From NCBI GenBank assembly GCA_002733765.1, contig NVWU01000004.1:119078-183077 (forward strand): 64,000 nucleotides of DNA, written 5' to 3'. Origin of the DNA: Colwellia sp. (GTDB taxonomy: Bacteria > Pseudomonadota > Gammaproteobacteria > Enterobacterales > Alteromonadaceae). The notes beneath the pieces are model-generated. The model was not told the DNA's origin and did not search any database. It was given only the letters and a program-made list of their open reading frames with translations. A program made the translations under genes and the position numbers. Below, piece after piece: positions 9,276 to 18,622 of this stretch (positions are counted from its first letter, which is position 1; the number at the start of each line of letters is the position of its first letter).

Positions 9276-10853
9276 ATGAAATTTTCTAATACATATATTA
9301 AGTTAGGCGAGCAATTTTTCCAGCGAACTTTACCGGAAAAAGTTGCTTCACCGACACTATTATTATGGAATCAAGCGTTAGCTAATAATTTACTTATACC
9401 TAAAAACATACAAGATGATCATCTTTTATTGTCTCAATACGGTTCAGGTAATCAACTACCAAATGGTGCTGAATCAATAGCACTTGCTTATTCAGGTCAT
9501 CAATTTGGTCACTTTAATCCTCAATTAGGTGATGGTCGAGCGCATTTGCTTGGTGAAGTATTAGATAAAGATAATATACGCCGAGATATTCAATTAAAAG
9601 GCTCAGGACAAACAGGTTTTTCAAGGCGAGGTGATGGAAAGTGTGCTTTAGCGCCAGCACTGAGAGAATACATCATGAGTGAAGCATTATTTGCACTTGG
9701 TGTACCTACTTCTCGTTGCTTATCTGTAGTGGCTACTGGAGAAGTCATTAATCGAGGCTTAGCTAAAGCGGGCGCTGTTGTTACCCGAGTTGCTGCTAGC
9801 CATATTCGGGTTGGTACTTTTCAATACTTTGCTGCCAGAGGTGATACTGCATCATTAAAAATACTGGTTGATTACAGTATAAAACGTCACTTCCCTGAAA
9901 TAGATATTGATGAAAGTGGAAATAAAATTCTGTTATCGTTTGAGCAACGTGTATTAGCGTTTCTAGCGTGTGCTATTGCCAAACAAATTACCTTAGTCGT
10001 TGAATGGTTGCGCATTGGATTTATTCATGGGGTAATGAACACAGACAATACTGCTATTTGCGGTGAAACGCTCGATTTTGGTCCTTGTGCTATGTTGGGA
10101 GGGTATGATGAAAATAAAGTTTTTAGCTCTATTGATGAATATGGTCGTTATGCCTTTGGTAATCAAGGAAAAATAGCGCAATGGAATATGGCTCGATTGG
10201 CTGATTGTTTAATACCGTTATTGATAGAATTTAGTGATAAAAACCTCACTAAAGAAGAACAAGAGCAACAGGCATTAACAAAAATTGAAGCACTAATCCA
10301 TCAGTACACGGATCAGTTTGATATGGCGTATTTTACTATGTACGGTAAAAAGCTTGGTTTGAAGGATACTGCTTTGAACAATAAATCATTGATTAGTGAT
10401 TTATTAGCCCTAATGCAAACACAAAACTTAGACTACACACAAACATTTTTACACTTAACACAATCCTTATCAGATGATGTGAAAGCGCAAGATCTGCAAA
10501 GTAAACTTGGTGATTGGTACCAAACTTGGCTAATGATACTTAATAAAGAAAAACCTGAGCAAGAAAGCCATCAGAAAAATAAGTATCAACAAGCTCAAAA
10601 TTTAATGAGAAAAAATAATCCTGTTGTTATCCCGAGAAACCATCATATTGAGGCAATACTTGAGTCTTGTGAAAATGTTATTGGTAATGATTCAAGTTGC
10701 ATAAAAGATTCAAAGAAAGACGTTATTATTGCTACTGTTGATGAGTTCCTTTGTGTGTTGCGTTCACCTTATAAAGAAACGGAAGCGACAAAGAAGTATC
10801 AAGAGATAGCTGGCGATGATGATAGATATTATCAAACCTTTTGTGGTACTTAG
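9276..10853 (+). CDS. selO: SelO-family protein adenylyltransferase (YdiU/UPF0061)
   Basis: SelO is a pseudokinase-fold enzyme that transfers AMP to protein side chains; in E. coli it links to redox stress. Family blocks are present: GDGRAHLLGE near residue 87, the block starting QLKGSGQTGFSRRGDGK near 106, then LREYIMSEALFALGVPT, HGVMNTDN and GRYAFGNQ. It ends in CGT, matching the conserved C-terminal Cys/Sec position that forms a redox disulfide in the family. At 525 residues it is somewhat longer than the E. coli protein (about 480), mostly in the C-terminal third. It lies 37 bp after putP and may be co-transcribed with it. Confidence 0.93.
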   Translation: MKFSNTYIKLGEQFFQRTLPEKVASPTLLLWNQALANNLLIPKNIQDDHLLLSQYGSGNQLPNGAESIALAYSGHQFGHFNPQLGDGRAHLLGEVLDKDNIRRDIQLKGSGQTGFSRRGDGKCALAPALREYIMSEALFALGVPTSRCLSVVATGEVINRGLAKAGAVVTRVAASHIRVGTFQYFAARGDTASLKILVDYSIKRHFPEIDIDESGNKILLSFEQRVLAFLACAIAKQITLVVEWLRIGFIHGVMNTDNTAICGETLDFGPCAMLGGYDENKVFSSIDEYGRYAFGNQGKIAQWNMARLADCLIPLLIEFSDKNLTKEEQEQQALTKIEALIHQYTDQFDMAYFTMYGKKLGLKDTALNNKSLISDLLALMQTQNLDYTQTFLHLTQSLSDDVKAQDLQSKLGDWYQTWLMILNKEKPEQESHQKNKYQQAQNLMRKNNPVVIPRNHHIEAILESCENVIGNDSSCIKDSKKDVIIATVDEFLCVLRSPYKETEATKKYQEIAGDDDRYYQTFCGT

Positions 10854-10981
10854 CATTATTTATAAAACAATAAATAAACAAACTATGGTGTTATTTCTCC
10901 CTCTTTAGTGTTAACGGTTTGTTGAACTTATATTAAATTCAGTATCTTTTTCACACTTGTAAAAATTAATTAACTTTGTTG

Positions 10982-11013
10982 TTGACTTAGTACATAGGTA
11001 CGGAGTTTATTAT
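10982..11013 (+). promoter_or_regulatory. mer-type operator/promoter upstream of merR
   Basis: A -35 box TTGACT (10982-10987) and a -10 region TTATTA/TATTAT (11007-11013) are separated by 19-20 bp, the overlong spacer of MerR-activated promoters. The spacer holds the dyad GTACATAGGTAC (10990-11001) followed by GG. It has the same half-sites and 4-bp centre as the classical mer operator (GTAC-N4-GTAC). It faces merR itself. Confidence 0.75.
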
Positions 11014-11081
11014 ATATGGATAATTTGTCTTTATTTTAAAAGTATTAGCTACATTTTATGTTAAGTAGCGTAAGGAAAGGT

Positions 11082-11471
11082 ATGGGCAAAACAATGACAA
11101 TTGGCAAATTAGCCAGTGCAGTTGGGATCAGTGTTGAAACTATTAGGTTTTATCAACGACAAGGGTTAGTGGCTCAACCAGAAAAACCATTAAATGGCTT
11201 CAGGCTGTATCACTTTGACACGATAGAGCGACTTAGGTTTATTATTAATGCCAAAAGCTTAGGCTTTACATTAAATGAAATTCGTAAGCTTGATAACTTA
11301 TCTTCGGGATGTAATTTATTTCATGATTTAGCTAACAGTAAGTTAGAAAGTATCAAAAATGAAATATCAAATTTACACAAAACTGAACAAAAAATTAAGG
11401 CTTTAATTGGTAGCTGCAATTCAGACTGTAAAGCTGAAAACTGCTCAATTGCGGTAAAAATGTATAGCTAA
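11082..11471 (+). CDS. merR: MerR-type mercury-responsive regulator (orphan)
   Basis: This MerR-family regulator has an N-terminal winged helix (TIGKLASAVGISVETIRFYQRQGL, interrupted here only by the usual turn), a coiled-coil dimerisation helix and a C-terminal metal loop. Cysteines at 77, 112 and 121 reproduce the spacing (35 and 9) of the mercury-binding triad Cys82/117/126 of Tn501 MerR, so it should sense Hg(II) rather than copper or zinc. The start at 11082 is chosen because AAGGAAAGG sits just upstream; an ATG at 11058 has no ribosome binding site. No merT, merP or merA lies nearby; the next gene, 87 bp on, is a diguanylate cyclase. Confidence 0.88.
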   Translation: MGKTMTIGKLASAVGISVETIRFYQRQGLVAQPEKPLNGFRLYHFDTIERLRFIINAKSLGFTLNEIRKLDNLSSGCNLFHDLANSKLESIKNEISNLHKTEQKIKALIGSCNSDCKAENCSIAVKMYS

Positions 11472-11558
11472 GCTTTTATACCCGTGTAATTAAAATGTAT
11501 ATAGTCCTAGTATAAATCTAACCGAGCACGTTGCCGTTATACTGAAGAAGAAGTTTAT

Positions 11559-12500
11559 ATGATAATAATAGAAAAAGATAAGCTAGAAGTTGGTTTAGAG
11601 TTATCTCAGCTCGTCTTAAATCATATGGGTGCTTATGTTTCAGTTAAAGGTAGAGATAAAAAGTATCTTTATGCCAATAAAAAATTAACGGCTCTTTTTA
11701 AATCAAGTTTTGATTCAATAGTTGGCTTAACTGATAGTGAACTTTTCGATTTTTCTACTTATGCTGATGTGATAGAGAGTGATGAAAGAGTATTGAATTT
11801 TGGTGATTGTATTGAAAAGAAAGAAATTAATATCATCAAGCTGACCGGTGAAAAGACAGTCTACTTATCATCAAAACAACCTATTTATAATATTCATCAG
11901 GAAATTGTTGGTGTTCTTTGTGTTTCAACCGATATTACTGAAAGTCACTATTTACAAGAAAAATTAGAAATAGAAGCGACAACAGATCCATTAACGGGTT
12001 TATTTAATCGTCGTATTTTTTTTAAATTAGCTGATCAGTTTCTCTCTGAATCCATTCGTCATAATAGATATTTATCCTTAATTATGTTGGATATTGATTT
12101 ATTTAAAGGCATAAATGATGAATATGGACACCTTATTGGTGATCAAGTTATTCAATTTGTTGCCTCTAAAGCTAAAAGTTTACTTCGAAAAGAAGATATC
12201 ATTGCTAGGGTTGGTGGTGAAGAATATGTAGTGTTACTACCCAATACTCACAGTAAATCGGCAGAGTTAATTGCTGAAAAAATAAGAATATCAATAGACT
12301 CTTCCTATATCACCGGAGACTGGTCTGGAGGGATTCAGCCAAAAATAAGTTTAGGTGTTTCTAGTTATACTGAAGGTGATAGTGATTTCTTTGAAATTTA
12401 TTCTCGCTCTGATAAAGCGCTTTATAAAGCAAAATCAACAGGGCGAAATAAAATTTGCATGCATGAAAAAATACATGATGCGGTAAGTGATTCAGTATAA
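11559..12500 (+). CDS. PAS-GGDEF diguanylate cyclase
   Basis: Residues about 12-135 form a PAS sensor domain (LVLNHMGAYVSVKGRDKKYLYANK). Residues 145-305 form a GGDEF domain that makes c-di-GMP from two GTP. The active-site loop is GGEEY at 219-223, and an allosteric I-site RKED lies five residues before it, so it should be active and product-inhibited. There is no membrane segment, so it is cytoplasmic. It follows merR on the same strand and may be transcribed from the mer-type promoter. Confidence 0.9.
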   Translation: MIIIEKDKLEVGLELSQLVLNHMGAYVSVKGRDKKYLYANKKLTALFKSSFDSIVGLTDSELFDFSTYADVIESDERVLNFGDCIEKKEINIIKLTGEKTVYLSSKQPIYNIHQEIVGVLCVSTDITESHYLQEKLEIEATTDPLTGLFNRRIFFKLADQFLSESIRHNRYLSLIMLDIDLFKGINDEYGHLIGDQVIQFVASKAKSLLRKEDIIARVGGEEYVVLLPNTHSKSAELIAEKIRISIDSSYITGDWSGGIQPKISLGVSSYTEGDSDFFEIYSRSDKALYKAKSTGRNKICMHEKIHDAVSDSV

Positions 12501-12559
12501 TTTTAACTTTGTTCTTCTCCTGTTTTGATTAAGGTATAAGGAGAATAATATTGCACCGA

Positions 12560-13336
12560 TTATTTATTAGACCAAGAAATTTTTTCGTTAATATTACGTT
12601 GCCATAACGCTAGGGATTCATTTTTATCAGCAACAATAATAATGTTAGCTTGTTTAAAACCAAGCGATTCACCTTGTAATTTATTATCGCTAAACTTTTT
12701 AGTGAATGCTAGATGCTCTTCTTTAGGTACAACAAATATTGCTACGGTATCAGTTAAACCTTTAAAAACTAGGTGTAAACTTTTCATACCATCAAAGCGA
12801 CAGTAATCTGCTGATATTAGCTCCCCTAATGATCCACTAAAGCTAGCATTAAAGGTGGTCATTTTTTTATTCAATGACGTTAAGCTTACTCGGTTGTTAT
12901 CATCATTATAAAACTCGTTCTCTTCATGATAAACATGTGCTAGTGCATAATCACCTAAATTAGTGTAACTATTGGAAAATTGTAAGTAATTTACGACTAA
13001 ACCAGCAATAATAGCAACAGACGCTGCTAGCGCTAAATGTACACGAGACTTACGTTTTTCCTGTTGATGACTGGCCAATGTTTGACGTAACAATAGTTTG
13101 TTATATAGGTCCTCAGGTACAGGAACGTTCATGGCTTGTTTTAATTTTTCATCAAATAAGCAAAGCTCGTGTGCAAGTTGTTTTTTAGCAGGATCTGCAT
13201 TTTGCGCGGCAATAATATCATCATCTTGGCTAGTTGGATCAGCGTATATGCTGCGTCTATATTGCAAGTCATCCATTTTTTTTGTGGGGTTATCAACTTT
13301 AGGCATATCGCTATCACTCGTGTGATTATCATTCAT
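12560..13336 (-). CDS. DUF3379-like membrane protein, putative anti-sigma factor
   Basis: This 258-residue protein has a hydrophilic cytoplasmic N-terminus (1-98), one membrane helix (101-118, LALAASVAIIAGLVVNYL) and a periplasmic C-terminal domain. This is the topology of anti-sigma factors. Its start overlaps the end of the ECF sigma gene by 8 bp, which implies translational coupling. It resembles the DUF3379 family found next to sigma factors in Shewanella-like bacteria. The anti-sigma role is inferred from topology and position; I see no clear zinc-binding ZAS motif. Confidence 0.75.
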   Translation of the reverse strand: MNDNHTSDSDMPKVDNPTKKMDDLQYRRSIYADPTSQDDDIIAAQNADPAKKQLAHELCLFDEKLKQAMNVPVPEDLYNKLLLRQTLASHQQEKRKSRVHLALAASVAIIAGLVVNYLQFSNSYTNLGDYALAHVYHEENEFYNDDNNRVSLTSLNKKMTTFNASFSGSLGELISADYCRFDGMKSLHLVFKGLTDTVAIFVVPKEEHLAFTKKFSDNKLQGESLGFKQANIIIVADKNESLALWQRNINEKISWSNK

Positions 13337-13916
13337 GAAGAAACCTCATTTTTTCAGGCTCTTTTTCTAACGCATCTTTTAACTGGTTACGTGCTCTAAA
13401 TAAACGAGTCATTACAGTGTTTTTATTCAAATTAAGCATATTAGCGATATCTTCACCGCTATAGCCACCTAACACTTGTAATACCAATGGTTCAGAGTAT
13501 TCGGGCGGTAATTGTGCTATTTTGTCTCTTAACCATTGATTCTCTATTACTTGCTCAGTAGTGGTAGATTTTGTATCCATAATACTGGCTTCTTCGTATT
13601 CACTCATATCAAAGCGCTTACGTTCAAAACGTCTGGCATTTTCACGTCTTAAAATGGTAATTAACCATGATTTCGCTGCTTTTTCATCTTTCAATGAATC
13701 AAGTGCACGCCATGCCCTTAAAAATGTTTCCTGCACTAAGTCTTCGGCAACCTGCTTTTCGTGCGTTAACCAATAGGCATATCGGTATAAATCGCCGTGC
13801 AGAGCCTTTACTAGTGCTTCGTATCTAACTTGTTTTGTTGCCATACTGCTACTGTTTTTAGATGGTTCAGTATTTAAGACCTGAGGAGGTGTTTTTTTAT
13901 TTCCAAATTTTTTCAT
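13329..13916 (-). CDS. ECF-type RNA polymerase sigma factor
   Basis: This 195-residue protein has sigma region 2 at about 35-100 (LYRYAYWLTHEKQVAEDLVQETFLRAW) and region 4 at about 130-185 (LPPEYSEPLVLQVLGGYSGEDIANML, NTVMTRLFRARNQL). It lacks regions 1 and 3, as in the extracytoplasmic-function group. It lies 10 bp after batD and overlaps the putative anti-sigma gene. Its position at the tail of the MoxR/Bat operon suggests that it controls, or is controlled with, an envelope stress response; its regulon cannot be read from this window. Confidence 0.93.
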   Translation of the reverse strand: MKKFGNKKTPPQVLNTEPSKNSSSMATKQVRYEALVKALHGDLYRYAYWLTHEKQVAEDLVQETFLRAWRALDSLKDEKAAKSWLITILRRENARRFERKRFDMSEYEEASIMDTKSTTTEQVIENQWLRDKIAQLPPEYSEPLVLQVLGGYSGEDIANMLNLNKNTVMTRLFRARNQLKDALEKEPEKMRFLHE

Positions 13917-13926
13917 TTTTTTGAAC

Positions 13927-15654
13927 TTAGTTTGGATTTATGGTGAATTTTCTGGTGGTGTTTTCTTCAAAACCAGTAGTATTGAACTGTTGAATCGCTT
14001 TTAATAAGTTTTTTCCAACCCATGAGCCTTCAACTACTTTTTTACCATATAAGTGTTGTTGAACATCATTAATAGCACAAGTAAATTCTGCATTATTTAT
14101 TTGTACTATTGCTGCTGCCAAAGTAGATACTTCAACCTTGCCATGATTTGTACTTATGTTATTTAACCAAGGTAAAATTAAATTTAAGGCTTGCTCGGCA
14201 TTATTTTTTTTACAAGCGGCTATTAAAGCAAGGTAATTATCATTTACTTTTTGGGGTTTGCTGTTACGGATATTAAATGAACCTTTTCGCTTTAAGTAAA
14301 ATACATGACTTGCCCAGGCGAATACGGTTAATATCCATAGCGTCAAAAACAACCATTGTAAATAGCTTGTTTTTTCAATGATAATTGGCTGGGACGTTGC
14401 GGTGTTGTTTATTAAGCGAGTATTCGATAACGTGTTCGCTGTAGCGGGGGAAGGGGCTATAAAGTTTTGGGGTAGATCAGCATTGGCGTGTACCGTAATA
14501 GTTTGCTCAGGTAGTACTGCTTGTTGATATTTATTCGTTACAGTATTCCACCAAGCGATGGTGATTTTAGGCAAAATGTATTCTCCAGCATGACTGGCAA
14601 CAAGCGCAAAGTTTTGTCTTTTTTGACTAATTAATCGTTCTTTAGTTAAGCTTGAATGAAGCTCGGCTTGATCTGGATATATTTTCAAACCAACAGGCGC
14701 ACTCATTATTATTTTAGGTAATTGGGCTTTACCAAGCCCTGCTGCGGTTAATGTAATAGTACGGGTAATTGGCTCGCCGACTTTAAATTCATGTTTGCCT
14801 TGTGAAGAGACAGGTTGCCACTCCTGATGTAAAGTTAATAATTCACTAGGCAACCAACTATTGTTAGCATCAATGGGATAATTATCTGGAATTGGTCGTA
14901 CGTTTAGGGGAAGTTTGTCTCCTGAAATATTGACGGGTTTAGTTTCGCCAAAACTTAAAAAACCAGAGCGGCGTCTAGATTGTACCATAATATCGCCGGC
15001 AAACATTGGCGTATCAAGAATGAACTTACCACTTTGCTCAGGGGTAATAGCGTAAGTTCGTTCAATGATGCGATAGCGTTTGCCATTAATTATACCGTCA
15101 CTTTCTATATCTTTACCTATTTGTTCAATGGTTGCACTGGTCAAGCTAGGTTCAGTCAAACTACCACGTTGTAGTTGTACACCAATATGTAGTTTTATCG
15201 TTAAGGTTAGTAATTGTTGCACATAAATATCGTTTGCAGATAATTCGGCCGTGATAAAAATATCTTGCTGCTGTGTTGAGTTAGCACTACCTTGCTCTAT
15301 AACTTGCACATTGATAGCTTTAGACTGATGACCATTAACGGTTAAAGCGGGAATTATTAAGCTACCTGTTTTTCTTGGAATCAATACTATTTGCCAACGC
15401 GTTGTTCTCGTGGTTTTAAAATTAACCATGCTGGTTTGTGAACTAACTTCGGTACGCGCGAGTATAAAGTCTTTTAATAAAGGTGCTGTCTCTAAACTAT
15501 CACGTTCAACACTGTCATCAGCAATAACGGTTAAGACCAGAGATTCATTACTCATTACCGGGTTAGCATCAACGCTAGCAATAATTTTTGTTAGGGCTAA
15601 AGTTGTTTGACTAACGGCTAAAAGAGCCAGTAGCATTAGTAGTTTTAAGCTCAT
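13927..15654 (-). CDS. batD: BatD-like protein (oxygen tolerance family)
   Basis: BatD family proteins have an N-terminal signal peptide, a large periplasmic beta-rich region and a C-terminal membrane helix. Here the signal is residues 1-21 (SLKLLMLLALLAVSQTTLA), the periplasmic part runs to about 420, and a helix lies near 427-447 (WLFLTLWILTVFAWASHVF). A cytoplasmic tail of about 125 residues follows. The ATG at 15654 is preferred over a GTG at 15663 that would overlap the upstream gene. It belongs with BatA and BatB/C in a membrane complex linked to the MoxR chaperone system; its biochemical role is unknown. Confidence 0.88.
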   Translation of the reverse strand: MSLKLLMLLALLAVSQTTLALTKIIASVDANPVMSNESLVLTVIADDSVERDSLETAPLLKDFILARTEVSSQTSMVNFKTTRTTRWQIVLIPRKTGSLIIPALTVNGHQSKAINVQVIEQGSANSTQQQDIFITAELSANDIYVQQLLTLTIKLHIGVQLQRGSLTEPSLTSATIEQIGKDIESDGIINGKRYRIIERTYAITPEQSGKFILDTPMFAGDIMVQSRRRSGFLSFGETKPVNISGDKLPLNVRPIPDNYPIDANNSWLPSELLTLHQEWQPVSSQGKHEFKVGEPITRTITLTAAGLGKAQLPKIIMSAPVGLKIYPDQAELHSSLTKERLISQKRQNFALVASHAGEYILPKITIAWWNTVTNKYQQAVLPEQTITVHANADLPQNFIAPSPATANTLSNTRLINNTATSQPIIIEKTSYLQWLFLTLWILTVFAWASHVFYLKRKGSFNIRNSKPQKVNDNYLALIAACKKNNAEQALNLILPWLNNISTNHGKVEVSTLAAAIVQINNAEFTCAINDVQQHLYGKKVVEGSWVGKNLLKAIQQFNTTGFEENTTRKFTINPN

Positions 15655-15656
15655 AT

Positions 15657-17606
15657 TTACCACTTTTTCTGTACTCCTTGACTAGTACCGTCTTGTCGAC
15701 GTTTTTGATATTCTAATTGCATTTTGTTGCGTAATAATAGGTAAGGATCATCAGTTACTTTATTTAACAATTGTTGATGCTTTTGTGATTTTTCTTTTGC
15801 TAGTTGCTCGGCTGCTACTTGTTCGGCAGTTTTTTCTTTACCTTGCTCAGGTGATTCTTCGTCTTGCTTAGCTTGTTGCTTTTTTTCCGATTGATTTTCA
15901 TTTTCTTTTTTATTGTTTTCACTTTTTGATTGTTTGTGCTGCTCATCTTTTGGTTGAGACTCGTTAGCTGAATCTTCTGATGATTGTTGTTCTTGTTTTT
16001 TATCACTTTTATCTGGTGACTGTTGTTGTGAGTCATTGTCCTGTTTTTGTTGTTTATCTCCCTTGTCTTTGGACTTTTCATCTTTAGATTGATCTTTTTT
16101 ATCTTGTTCTTGTTTCTGCTGCTGCTTAAGCTTTTCCATGTTGTCTTTGGCATCTTGCAAGTTAGGATTTTTCTGTAAAGCTTGTTGATAAGCATCAATT
16201 GCTTGGTCATACTTTTGCATTTGTGCTAGTGCATTACCTTGATTATAAAGACTATTAGCGCTATCTGCTTGTTCACCTTGAGTAAACGCATCAAGCGCTT
16301 GTTGATAATTTCCGGCTTTGTAATGAGCGCTACCTTGCCATTGTGAATTTTCAAACTGTTGAGCGGCACTTTGGTAGTTTTCTTGATTGTATTGCTGTTG
16401 TGCTTGTTGATCTTTGGTTTGCCAAAGGCCTTGCCATGTTTTTTGTAAAAAGGATGGCGCAGGTATGCTTTCCTTATTGTTACTATTTTCATTCGCGTAA
16501 GAAACCGGGCTTACTAGAGACATTGAGAATAAAAATATTAAGGGCAGGCAGGTGATAGGTAATAGTAAAATAGCACCACCGCGACGAAAATAACTTAAAG
16601 CAAGAGCAAGCACTAACAATAATAACCAAGCACCTTGTTCTTGCCATTGATCGCCTAGTTGCTGACTTGGCTGTTGTTTACTTTTATTGTTGTTTAATCG
16701 TTCAGGTTTCAAGATAATATTATCAATATCACTATCATCATTACTAATGGTTTGGTAATTTCCTTGTCCTTTAGCGGCAAGGGATTGAAGTTTATGTATT
16801 GGTAGCCTAGGAACCACAATCGCACCGTTATTATCTTTTAATAATTCACCTGATGGTAGTTTTATCGGCGCACCATTTGGACTGCCAATACCTAATATAT
16901 TGAGGCGATGTTCATACTTACTCGACCAATCATAAATATCACTGAGCTCTTCATTGTCTACATCATCGGTAAACCAATAGATATCGCCAGTTAAGTGGCC
17001 GGCATTGGTGAGCATTTGATGAGCAAGTGTTAAAGCAGCAAAAGGGTTTGCCCCTAATTCAGGCATAATTTCAGGTGTTAAAGAGGGGAGTAATAACTCT
17101 ATATTTTTAATATCTTGCGTTAATGGGCTAATAACGAAAGCAGCACCAGCATAGGCAATAAGACCGACGTCACCCTCATTGATTTTTTTGAGCAAGTCAA
17201 TGGCTTTAAAGCGCGCCCGAGTTAAACGGTTTGGCTTTATGTCAGTGGCGTACATCGAATAAGACATATCCATAATAAGCACAGAGCCACGTTCAGTTTG
17301 GTAGACCGGTTGTGGTAATTTTTGCCAAGCAGGGCCAGCAAGGGCAATAATACTGAGTAAACCGATAAATAAAGGTCTACTTAAAAACAGGCGTTGATGT
17401 GATTTTTTGTTACTCGGTACCGAACTATTCGTTGCGTCTTCAACGAGTACACCACTTAAATGAGGAGGTAAGAATTTTTGCCAAGGTGATTGATGAAAAC
17501 GATGTTTTTTTAACAGCCAAAGTACGGTGAATAATACACAAATTGCCAGTAACCAAAAGGGTCTGACAAAATGAAAATTAGCTAAAAATAAATTATATGA
17601 TGTCAT
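15657..17606 (-). CDS. BatB-BatC fusion: von Willebrand A domain plus TPR membrane protein
   Basis: The protein has two N-terminal membrane helices (about 13-32 and 77-92). A von Willebrand A domain from residue 107 carries an intact MIDAS motif DMSYS at 113-117. Two further helices lie near 325-370, then tetratricopeptide repeats at about 400-490 (SLYNQGNALAQMQKYDQAID). A highly charged Q/K/E/D/S-rich tail follows (about 490-610). In Bacteroides the VWA and TPR parts are separate genes, batB and batC; here they are one protein of 649 residues, as often in gammaproteobacteria. The low-complexity tail is likely disordered. Confidence 0.88.
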   Translation of the reverse strand: MTSYNLFLANFHFVRPFWLLAICVLFTVLWLLKKHRFHQSPWQKFLPPHLSGVLVEDATNSSVPSNKKSHQRLFLSRPLFIGLLSIIALAGPAWQKLPQPVYQTERGSVLIMDMSYSMYATDIKPNRLTRARFKAIDLLKKINEGDVGLIAYAGAAFVISPLTQDIKNIELLLPSLTPEIMPELGANPFAALTLAHQMLTNAGHLTGDIYWFTDDVDNEELSDIYDWSSKYEHRLNILGIGSPNGAPIKLPSGELLKDNNGAIVVPRLPIHKLQSLAAKGQGNYQTISNDDSDIDNIILKPERLNNNKSKQQPSQQLGDQWQEQGAWLLLLVLALALSYFRRGGAILLLPITCLPLIFLFSMSLVSPVSYANENSNNKESIPAPSFLQKTWQGLWQTKDQQAQQQYNQENYQSAAQQFENSQWQGSAHYKAGNYQQALDAFTQGEQADSANSLYNQGNALAQMQKYDQAIDAYQQALQKNPNLQDAKDNMEKLKQQQKQEQDKKDQSKDEKSKDKGDKQQKQDNDSQQQSPDKSDKKQEQQSSEDSANESQPKDEQHKQSKSENNKKENENQSEKKQQAKQDEESPEQGKEKTAEQVAAEQLAKEKSQKHQQLLNKVTDDPYLLLRNKMQLEYQKRRQDGTSQGVQKKW

Positions 17607-17626
17607 TATTATTTAAATTCTAAGGC

Positions 17627-18622
17627 CTAAATTGCTCTACGGGCGTAGGGTGATAAGTTAATAGCAAGTAGGTAACCTGCGCTCAATATGAAAGCTAACG
17701 ACAATGGCCAATAAAATAATGCGGTTAATGGGCGCATTTGCTGTTGTTCTTGTTCAACTGGCTCTAGTTGGTCGAGTAAACTATAAATTAACTCCATGCC
17801 TTGGCTGTCTTTGGCGCGAAAATACTTTCCGCCGGTTTGCTGTGCTAGCTCAGTTAAGGTTTTTTCGTCTAATTCACTAGACGGGTTTACCCGACGAGTG
17901 CCAAACAGAGATTGTTGCAACATAACATCAGCGCCAATACCGATTGAATAAATGGTAATATCTTTAGCAATGGCGAGTTCAAGTGCTTGTTCAGGCGTTA
18001 TTTTACCTGCCGTATTTTGCCCATCGGTTAATAGTAATAAAACCTTGTTTGATTTTTGCTTCGCATCAAAGCGCTTAACGGCCAATGCGATGGCATCACC
18101 GATGGCTGTTTTTCTACCGACTAAACCGAGTACACTTTCATCGAGCATTTGTTTAACTGTTTTTCTGTCAAAGGTCATTGGTGTTTGCATGTAAGCATCA
18201 TCGGCAAACAAAATTAAACCGAGGCGGTCTCCTGCTCGTCGTTCAATAAAGTTACCCAGTACTACTTTTAGCATCTCTAATCGATTTACCGTACTGCCAT
18301 GTAAACTCATGTCTTCAATTTGCATACTGCCAGATAAATCAACAGCAATCATCATTTCTCTACCTTCGGTAGGAATATCGATAGCATCACCTAACCATTG
18401 TGGTTGGCTTAAAGCAATTACCGTTAATAACCAGCATAAAGATAAAATCATCAATGGTGATTTTTTACTTGTGTGGCTGGAGATATTTACCGATGAACGT
18501 TGTAATAATTGCGGCATGATCAGCGCTGCACTGGTACGATTGTTGTGTTTTCGAGGGAGAAAATACACTAATAAAGGGAGCGGTAATAACAAAATTAACC
18601 AAGGCCAAGCAAAAGTGATCAT
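17627..18622 (-). CDS. BatA-like von Willebrand A domain membrane protein
   Basis: This 331-residue protein has membrane helices at about 5-22 and 56-72, then a von Willebrand A domain with MIDAS motif DLSGS at 95-99 and the matching TDGQNTAG loop near 198. A C-terminal helix lies near 305-325. The VWA domain should bind a divalent metal and a protein ligand. Its start overlaps the DUF4381 gene by 4 bp and BatB/C follows after 20 bp. Such proteins are thought to act with MoxR ATPases in assembling or metal-loading other protein complexes. Confidence 0.9.
   Translation of the reverse strand: MITFAWPWLILLLPLPLLVYFLPRKHNNRTSAALIMPQLLQRSSVNISSHTSKKSPLMILSLCWLLTVIALSQPQWLGDAIDIPTEGREMMIAVDLSGSMQIEDMSLHGSTVNRLEMLKVVLGNFIERRAGDRLGLILFADDAYMQTPMTFDRKTVKQMLDESVLGLVGRKTAIGDAIALAVKRFDAKQKSNKVLLLLTDGQNTAGKITPEQALELAIAKDITIYSIGIGADVMLQQSLFGTRRVNPSSELDEKTLTELAQQTGGKYFRAKDSQGMELIYSLLDQLEPVEQEQQQMRPLTALFYWPLSLAFILSAGYLLAINLSPYARRAI

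Noticed and set aside
11480-11515. TATACCCG-like start of a repeat after merR
   Set aside because: The match stops after about eight bases and no partner end is found.
12512-12546. TTCTCCT ... AGGAGAA inverted repeat between convergent genes
   Set aside because: Short arms, large loop and no T run; probably chance.
15815-16492. Alternative lysine/asparagine-rich frames opposite and inside the BatB/C tail
   Set aside because: They are shifted readings of the low-complexity Q/K/E tail, without start signals or family resemblance.
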